From: Begonia masoniana
Lineage: Eukaryota > Streptophyta > Magnoliopsida > Cucurbitales > Begoniaceae
Assembly (NCBI GenBank): GCA_022432975.1
Contig: CM039511.1
Span: 23,710,557 to 23,774,556 of the forward strand
DNA length: 64,000 nucleotides
Direction: 5' to 3'
The notes under the pieces were generated by a model. That model did not search any database and had not been told where the DNA came from. It saw only the letters and a program-made list of their open reading frames with translations. The position numbers were made by a program, and so were the translations under genes. This document shows positions 57,468-64,000 of this stretch, piece after piece (positions within the stretch are counted from its first letter, which is position 1; each line of letters begins with the position of its first letter).

Positions 57468-59333
57468 TGTAACAACCGGTACGTGGCTTTTATTTTTTGG
57501 AATTAAGTGATTTTGATTGGTTGCTTAAATAGGTTAAAGTTTGTTAGTTAAGGGCATAAGTTTAATTTTTAAAGCTTGTGTTATAAATGGAGGGTTTAGT
57601 GAAGGATAGCCGCCACTGTTTCTTCACTTTCCTCTTTCAGCTCAGCTCAATCGACTTCTCTAGAGATTTTTCTCTCCGAATCTTCTTCGACTTAGGTGAG
57701 TTCTTCCTTGATTTATTCTTGCTGATGATTTAGGTTGAATATAAGATATGCATTTGATTATTGGCTTACGGTAAAATGAGTGTTTTAGGAATGCTGTGAG
57801 TGAGAGCTGAGTTTGGGTTTTGGTGATGAATCAGGAATGCTCGAGGAACTGAGCTTCCAACTAGTTTCCTTAGATTTCTGGATAGTTTAGAATGAAGTTT
57901 AGCAAAGATCTAACTAATACTCTAGTCTACGGTTTTAGGTTGAGCAACACCCGAAGTAGTTTGAAACCAAGCTTTTCTGGGAAGCCAGATAAGTGGAGTA
58001 TGTGTGTGCCTTCGGGACTACATCACAAAACAGTAGGCTTATGCATATTTGAATGTTTTCAGTATGTCATGCATCATGTTTATGAAAGAACTCGAAAATG
58101 AATTTACATGTAAAGGCATGGTAAGACATGAGTAGTTGGAATCTGACAAACTATTAAGGGAACTAATCTGCCCCTTAATCGAGTAGAGGATGTTATGACT
58201 TTGGAAAAACTGATCCACTTCCCATCGAACAGAGGGATCAGATCAGCTATTAAGGGAACTAATCCACCCCTTAATCGAGTAGAGGATGTTATGACTTTGG
58301 AAAAACTGATCCACTTCCCATCGAACAGAAGGATCAGATCAGAGAATGAACACAAATGCAACTGAGATGTAAAAGTAGAAACTGCATGATTAGGATTTAT
58401 GAATTTAGTATTTCATTTCATATTTGCTCTACTTATTTAGCATTAAGCTAATAGATGAATTTTGTGATGTAGGTGCTGAGGTTACAACAGGTGATTTCTC
58501 TGAGTTTACAGAGGGATAGATGGAGTTGATGAAGCACATCTATGCCACGGTTTGGTGTCCTGATGAGGCAGTTTGACTAATGTCAGTATGTGAAGTCTAA
58601 ATGGATTGATGTTTTGGCGAAGTGTGCCGTGAATTTTTATGACAGTGGTAGTTTTTAATATTTCTGATATGTTTTTGGAAGTTACTCGGATAATGATACA
58701 TTGATGGTTTTAACTGTGGTTTTTACTGGATTTCAAGCATTTCATGGAGTCAAGTTGTTTTGATTGATTACAGTAAAATTTACAAGTTCTCAAGTAGTTA
58801 GTGTTGTTCTTTTGATTAGAGTGTAAATGGTTAATGTGTTGTTCTGTTGTCAATCAGTAGATGTTGTCGTTCGGCAGATGTTGTCATTCGGCAGATGTTG
58901 ACAATCGGTGGATGAAGTAAATCGGTAGATGTTGTCGTTCGGCAGATGACGTCATTCGGTAGATGCTCGGTAGCAGAAAATTGTATTCTGTCTCCGCTTC
59001 TACCCCTGAGACTATTCTGTCTCTGCTTCTACCGTTGATACTATTTAGGCGGAAGATGTGTTCGAATTTAAGACATTTAAATATTCAACGCCTTTATGCC
59101 CTCGGTTCTTTTGGCCGATTGTTTCTATTATTTTAATTGTTATATAAGTATTTTTAATATTTTGTTTTAACCCTATTTTACATAAATGATTTTCCGCTGC
59201 AAGTTTTAATTTTTTAAAAAATAAAGGTCAAATTTTGACCGTTTAGTGAAGTTTTAAAAATCTTCCCAGATTGTCTTAGTTCGGTTCAGCGTTATAAGTA
59301 ACGAACCAGGTTTACAAAATTCGGGGCGTTACA
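57468..59333 (+). repeat. 5' LTR of second gypsy element
   Basis: TGTAACAACCGG...GGGGCGTTACA, 1866 bp. It shares AGCCGCCACTGTTT and the doubled CCCCTTAATCGAGTAGAGGATG blocks (58145 and 58250) with the LTR at 12634. ATCGG/TTCGGCAGATG motifs at 58855-58975. Confidence 0.9.
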
Positions 59334-59336
59334 GCT

Positions 59337-59348
59337 TGGTATCAGAGA
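59337..59348 (+). other. Primer binding site of second gypsy element
   Basis: TTGGTATCAGAGA just after the 5' LTR; initiator tRNA-Met type, as in the first element. Confidence 0.88.
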
Positions 59349-59452
59349 CATTTAGTTAAACCGTTCAAAAGATTACTCATCAGTGCCGATCGTCGCATGG
59401 GAGTACTCCAACAATTGCAAGTGTTTAGGTTAATCCTAGTTGATAGATATTT

Positions 59453-60221
59453 ATGAGAGTAATTAACCTTGAACAGGAATATAGCGAAATGGCTAGACGA
59501 CCAGGAAGACCAAGAGTACCGAGAGAGATGCCAAATTTGAGAAGTGAGGAGGATCCTAGTGTGATTAGGGAGCTGACAGCTTTGGTACGTCAGCAGTCTG
59601 AACAATTGGGACTGCTACTGAACCGAGATGTGCAAGGGAGTTGCAACTCGTGTTCCAACAATGAGCAATCGGGAGACAGATTCCGGAGATTACAACCGCC
59701 TACGTTTGATGGACAGTCATCCAATCCGGTTGTTGCTGAGGGATGGCTTAGAAGATTGAGAGTATGTTCAAATATGCCAACATTGGAGAAGGAGACAAAG
59801 TCACTTTGGCAACGTTTCATTTGGCTGGGGATGCTCAACATTGGTGGGAAACAATGGAGACCACCACTGATGTTCTGGCAATGTCCTGGACACAATTCAA
59901 TGAGACTTTTTATGAGAAATACTTTAACAGCACCGTTCAGACTAAAAAGAAGGTGGACTTTCTGAACTTGAAGCAGACGGGGTCCGTGTCTGAGTACAAT
60001 AGACAGTTTGAGTCCCTATCCAGGTTTGCTGGACACCTTGTACACATGAATGAGGATAAGGTATTTCAATTTATGCATGGATTGAAGCCAGAGATTTACG
60101 GAGGAGTCAAGTTTTCGGGTATTAAAGGTTTGTCTTACGGTGAAGTTGTGTCCACGACATTGGAAGTGGAAGAAGCATACTGGAGCAACAGAAGCCCCAC
60201 GAAAGTTTATTCAGCCACACC
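59453..60221 (+). pseudogene. Gypsy gag, N-terminal part
   Basis: [20 protein letters not shown] (ATG at 59489) to DGQSSNPVVAEGWLRR, then a one-base frameshift near 59757. The next frame gives [20 protein letters not shown] to VSTTLEVEEA, the retrotransposon gag domain. It is interrupted at 60226 by a solo LTR and resumes at 62928. Aligns along its length with residues 13-270 of the ORF at 14647. Confidence 0.92.
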
Positions 60222-60226
60222 AACAG

Positions 60227-62922
60227 TGTAACAACCCGGACAGGAAGTCGTCACTTAGTCATAATCTTTAATTAATCATTGACTCAACTTCTACCTTTTC
60301 TTCTTCGTTTCCAAGCTAATATTTACATACGTTTTTTTTTAACTCACTCTTAGACTGATAACAGAGGCGTTATACATCAAGGGAATTTCGCCCTCTCAAA
60401 CTTGATTTTTCCTTAAATCCCGTCGGCTAAATCTTACACAGAGTCGATCGGCTAAAATTGATCATTTGATCAGTGGCTTAATCGGACAGGGAAGAAATGC
60501 CCCAGACTACTCGACGTTATTCAGTTGGGGTTTGCATGGGTTTGCATGCATCGGGTGACGAAGTAATATCATCCGATTTGTCACGTGCACTCTACGTGAC
60601 TCAGTTATAGACGCCCGATAGAGAACATCTACCGGTGGTCACGAGTATTGCACGTGTCTAATTAAAGACATCGTCCGGTCTCGAACATTCGCCACTAGAT
60701 GTTCATATTTACACTACATCGACCGGTGGTCATGTGCGCCTCGCATGACTAATTAAAACATTTCTCGGGCACTAGACGACAAGAAATTTCTCAGATCATC
60801 CGGTGATTTAAACACCCTACATCACCCGGTAGCTAGACGACAAAGCTACACCTACATCATCTGGTGTTTGAAATACTCTACATCTACCGGTCACTAGACG
60901 ACAAAATGACATTTACATCATCCGGTAACCTAAATACACTTGATCTGTCGGTCACTAGATGACAAAACCACATTTTCATCATCCGGTGACTAAACGACAA
61001 CTACATTCCCATCATCCGGTGACTAAACATACTACATCATCCGGTGAGGAAACATACTAATTGTTCAACTCCTATCATTTGACATCCGCCGATGACGTCA
61101 GCCGGATGATTGCCTCATCCAGCTTCTATCGTACAGCAGTGAAACGCTATAATTATCAAACAACTTCATTCAACAGGAAGGTACCACAACTCACCCAAAT
61201 CTTAACTTAGTAACTATAAACCTCAAGAGTGAGAATCATAGACTCATCCAGAATACACATAGCGGAAGACTTAAGCAAAACAGACCATTCGATAATCTTT
61301 AAAATCATTATCTGAACTTCATTGTTATAAGAAATTCTATTCTACTTAGGCATTTGTTTATCGTAAACTTTACTGACATACTATGAGCATAACCAGAGGA
61401 CTTAATCGCCTGTCCAGCCTTGCACTGTCATACCGAGTATCTTCCAGCAACCAGCTTTAAACATCATCTCTGGATTGGAAATCCTCACCTGTTAGCTCTT
61501 CACCTACATCATAAGGTTTAAACTATAAGCCTAATGCTTAGTAAGGAATGCAGTACTAATAAGTATGCATGAATGCCCATTTTGAGAAAATAAATGCTCA
61601 TGAATCTTCTCTTATTCTTATTCATACTCAAGTCTTCATCCTGGTTCATCATTCATATTCATTGTTCATAATCATCATTCATATACATCATTCATATTCA
61701 TCGTTCATATTCATTGTTCATAATCATCATTCATATACATCATTCATATTCATCGTTCATATTCATTGTTCATAATCATCATTCATATACATGATTCATG
61801 TTCACGTTGTGTGGATTAAGGGAGGATTTGTGCCGATAAAGGGGGTTTGACAGTGAGAGTGCACATAGTTCCCTTGCGGGTCGTATCATGGTCCTTCTTT
61901 TGGACAGTGACATACGTCAAACCGCCCCCAACCCTCACTTAATTCACGTTGCATAAGTTTCATATTCTTATCTTGTTCATAAGAAAGTATACTCTTAAAC
62001 ATTTTCATATGCATAAAACATTCATGATGCATGAACATGAAGATTCTTAAATCATCAAGCTACAGAACAGAACACCATTCGACGTGAAACCTTACCATTG
62101 AGCTAATCATCAGCATAAACATTAGACAGTGACATAAGGGAAACTTCTAATCATCATATGGGTTTCTACCTAGCATCCTTTGATGTAGGGTCCTATAGAC
62201 CGAGAAACCTACATATTCACTTACCTGGTCTTCTTAGCAATTTGAGCTCCTTTCTCTTCAAACTTCTTCACCTAAAACATTTACATTGCAGTAGTTAAAA
62301 CAAAATCCTATCAATTCTAATCACAAGTCATCCTAGGATCTAATAGCTATAGTCACTCCCGAATCCTTAGTATAGTTCTCTGTGCAGTTTGGAATCCAAA
62401 ACCCAAAACAGACAGATTCGATTAGCGATAACTCAGGGTTGGTTGTTTAATGTCCAAAATCGATTCGGAATGACATTACCACTTTCAGATTTTAAAATAC
62501 CCTTACTAACACTCGGCCATTGAAGAACCCAGAACTTCAACGCATAGCAGAAAACAGAGTTTAACGATTAAAAGATAGCTATATTGCCAAACTCGTACCT
62601 CGAGCACAAAGTAGCCGAGAAGCAGCAAGGAAACCGATCGTCGAAAGAGGAATTTCCAGCTGACAGAGAGCGAGAGCTCGGGAGGGGAAATCGCCGAGCG
62701 TAAGAGATGACGGCTACAGTGGTTTAAATGAGGTTTGAATCCTTTCCTTTTTCTTTAAATACTGGTCTCAATCCTCCTTTATTACAACTTTTCCACTCAA
62801 CCTAGTTTAAATCCACATGTAATTAATTAAGCTTGGCATAAAATTCTAAACCGTGAAGATTGAATAATCATGGCCGTTAATTCAGTTAGGAAGTCACCTG
62901 GTTGAAGTCGTCAGGTGTTACA
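60227..62922 (-). mobile_element. Solo gypsy LTR inside gag, minus orientation
   Basis: + strand TGTAACAACCCGG...GTCAGGTGTTACA with TSD AACAG (60222-60226, 62923-62927). 2696 bp. It holds many CATC(A/T)(T/C)CCGGT and CTAAACGACAA motifs (60600-61100), the reverse sense of those in the related LTRs, and CAGCCGGATGATT at about 61098. Another copy of a related gypsy LTR family. Confidence 0.92.
61651..61790. repeat. 52-bp tandem repeat in the solo LTR
   Basis: ATTGTTCATAATCATCATTC recurs at 61661, 61713 and 61765. The unit is made of TTCAT-type sub-repeats. Confidence 0.92.
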
Positions 62923-62927
62923 AACAG

Positions 62928-63253
62928 AGTGGGATGAAGAGGCCCAGTGAAGGCCAGGGTAGTCAGAGAGTAGGAAAGAAAGTATTGAATGCTAGGAAGT
63001 TTCCCCAATGTCTGATATGTTTGAAGAATCACTTGGGAGAGTGCAGATTTGGGTCGGGAAAGTGTTTCAACTGTGAAGAAGTTGGACACACGTTCAGGGA
63101 TTACCCGAAGCCCAGGGTCATCCGATGCTACAACTGTAATAAGGTTGATCATGTTAACAGGGACTGTCCAGCTTTTAAGAGTGGCCCTGCTAAGATAAAG
63201 CAAATAATATTCTCCATGATGGAGTCGGGTGATGATGATCAGCCCACGGTAGT
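62928..63253 (+). pseudogene. Gypsy gag, zinc-knuckle end
   Basis: MKRPSEGQGSQRVGKKVLNA, CLICLKNHLGEC, knuckle 1 [14 protein letters not shown] (last Cys replaced by Tyr), knuckle 2 CYNCNKVDHVNRDC, then [18 protein letters not shown]. It matches residues 271-382 of the ORF at 14647. The protease that should follow is missing; sequence diverges at about 63254. Confidence 0.9.
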
Positions 63254-64000
63254 GTCAGGTACTATATTTGATCATTGCGTGTTCAGTTTTTCTTCCCTTA
63301 ACTGTTAGTGTTTTTCTTGTGTAGTCGAGATAATTTTCTGTTGAGTTGTGTCACGTGTTCAGCATGTTCTGCTATTCCAATTGTCTAGCGTGTATAGTTG
63401 TTGTTCTACTATGCTTTGTTATTCAATTGTTGAGCATGTATGTTCTGTTTATTTTCTTTGTTGACAGTTTGGTCTAGTTTGTTTCTTTTTTCGTTCTAAT
63501 AACTTGTTTAGGTTATTCTAGGGTGTATTAGCTTTAAATATTGTATTTGAATTGTGAAAGTATAATGTTGAAGTTTGGAGTCTCTTTCGTCTAAGAAATT
63601 TGTGTAAATCCAAGGAGTGGTATGCTAATTTTGAATTGCATTTACTGAATATTTTAGGTCCAATCTTTTGAGCAATGACCACATATTTTATTGTGTTTAG
63701 TTGTTAAGTCTTTGTTGCTTTTGTTAACTGTTTAGAATCCTAGTTGATACTTTGATTTAAATTCTAGAATGTCAAACATGAAACAAATTGCATGTTAAAA
63801 TGAAGTTAGGAAAATTTTGTTTGACCATGTTTATAATTCTGTTTGTTCCTAATATTGATGCATCTAATTTGTGACTGATTGTTTGTCATCTGTCAAGTCT
63901 TTGAGTCATTGATGTTAAGTTAAATTTAGAATGATGAGCATGAACCAACTTACATAGTTAATAAGGAATTAGTTAAATAATTTCTTTTTTTTTTTAAACC
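63254..64000. other. T-rich sequence, unidentified
   Basis: Starts where the gypsy gag breaks off. No ORF with a domain, no TG/CA border or known LTR. It may be the inside of another non-coding element or a deletion junction; the window ends before this can be judged. Confidence 0.4.

Larger units (their letters stand above)
57468..63253 (+). mobile_element. Second Tekay/Del-like gypsy element, damaged
   Basis: 5' LTR 57468-59333, primer site, gag with a frameshift and a nested solo LTR (60227-62922), zinc knuckles, then loss of likeness at about 63253, just before the protease. Same family as 11800-20903 (MARRPGRPR start, same LTR blocks) but a distinct subfamily. Its 3' part is absent or lies beyond the window. 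Confidence 0.9.

Noticed and set aside
61569..61775. His/Ser/Ile repeat ORF
   Set aside because: Product of a 52-bp tandem repeat within a solo LTR.

Overview
This window is nuclear DNA of a flowering plant, most likely a eudicot. The evidence is a spliced LSM2 gene whose protein matches plant LSm2 throughout, a Cassandra-type TRIM with 5S rRNA-derived LTRs, a Sirevirus (Ty1/copia), Tekay/Del-like Ty3/gypsy elements, a MuDR-like transposon (MULE) and a Pack-MULE. I cannot name the species. Only one ordinary cellular gene is clearly intact, LSM2 at 4525-6444. Nearly everything else is transposon sequence.

Layout. 1-2950: decayed gypsy remnants in both orientations. 3326-3829: 72 perfect copies of a 7-bp A/T repeat. 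4525-6444: LSM2, three exons, with a LINE relic in intron 2. 8451-10180: a tandemly duplicated RING-H2 pseudogene fragment. 10857-47872: one MULE whose own sequence is only about 5.8 kb but which has grown to about 37 kb through nested insertions. 47979-51210: a truncated LTR next to a long palindrome-rich inverted repeat. 52741-56651: a solo LTR holding 53.6 copies of a 28-bp minisatellite. 57468 to about 63253: a second copy of the gypsy family, interrupted in gag by another solo LTR. The last 750 bp has no recognisable content.

The MULE nest, read from exact target-site duplications (TSDs): the transposase gene on the + strand starts at 11390. It is cut at codon level by a Tekay-like gypsy element (11800-20903, TSD TGAGG). 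A Cassandra TRIM (11803-12631, TSD GGTGT) sits in the third base of that element's 5' LTR. The transposase resumes at 20909 and is cut again near its C-terminus by a minus-strand element with no coding capacity (22560-31164, TSD ACACA). One LTR of that element has received two solo LTRs of one copia family (22587-24754, TSD GGGAC; 25045-26475, TSD GAAAC). After the transposase end there is a long hairpin (31370-31805), then a second, convergent MULE gene on the minus strand (32434-33553). The right terminal inverted repeat (TIR) is split by a gypsy solo LTR (34238-46682, TSD ACATC) that itself holds a 10.6-kb Sirevirus (35452-46066, TSD ATAAC). It is split again by a 1.07-kb Pack-MULE (46742-47807, 9-bp TSD) carrying a fragment of a DUF630/DUF632-type plant gene.

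No element looks fully autonomous. The gypsy polyprotein at 14647-19119 is the best preserved (1490 codons, all catalytic residues present). It has a premature stop near the C-terminus, and its 3' LTR has lost the TATA-bearing part of U3. Themes worth a second look: one short motif pair (ATCGGCAGATG and GTCGTTTAG) repeated in both copia and gypsy LTRs, the same accessory protein domain in the MULE and the Sirevirus, and minisatellites seeded inside LTRs.
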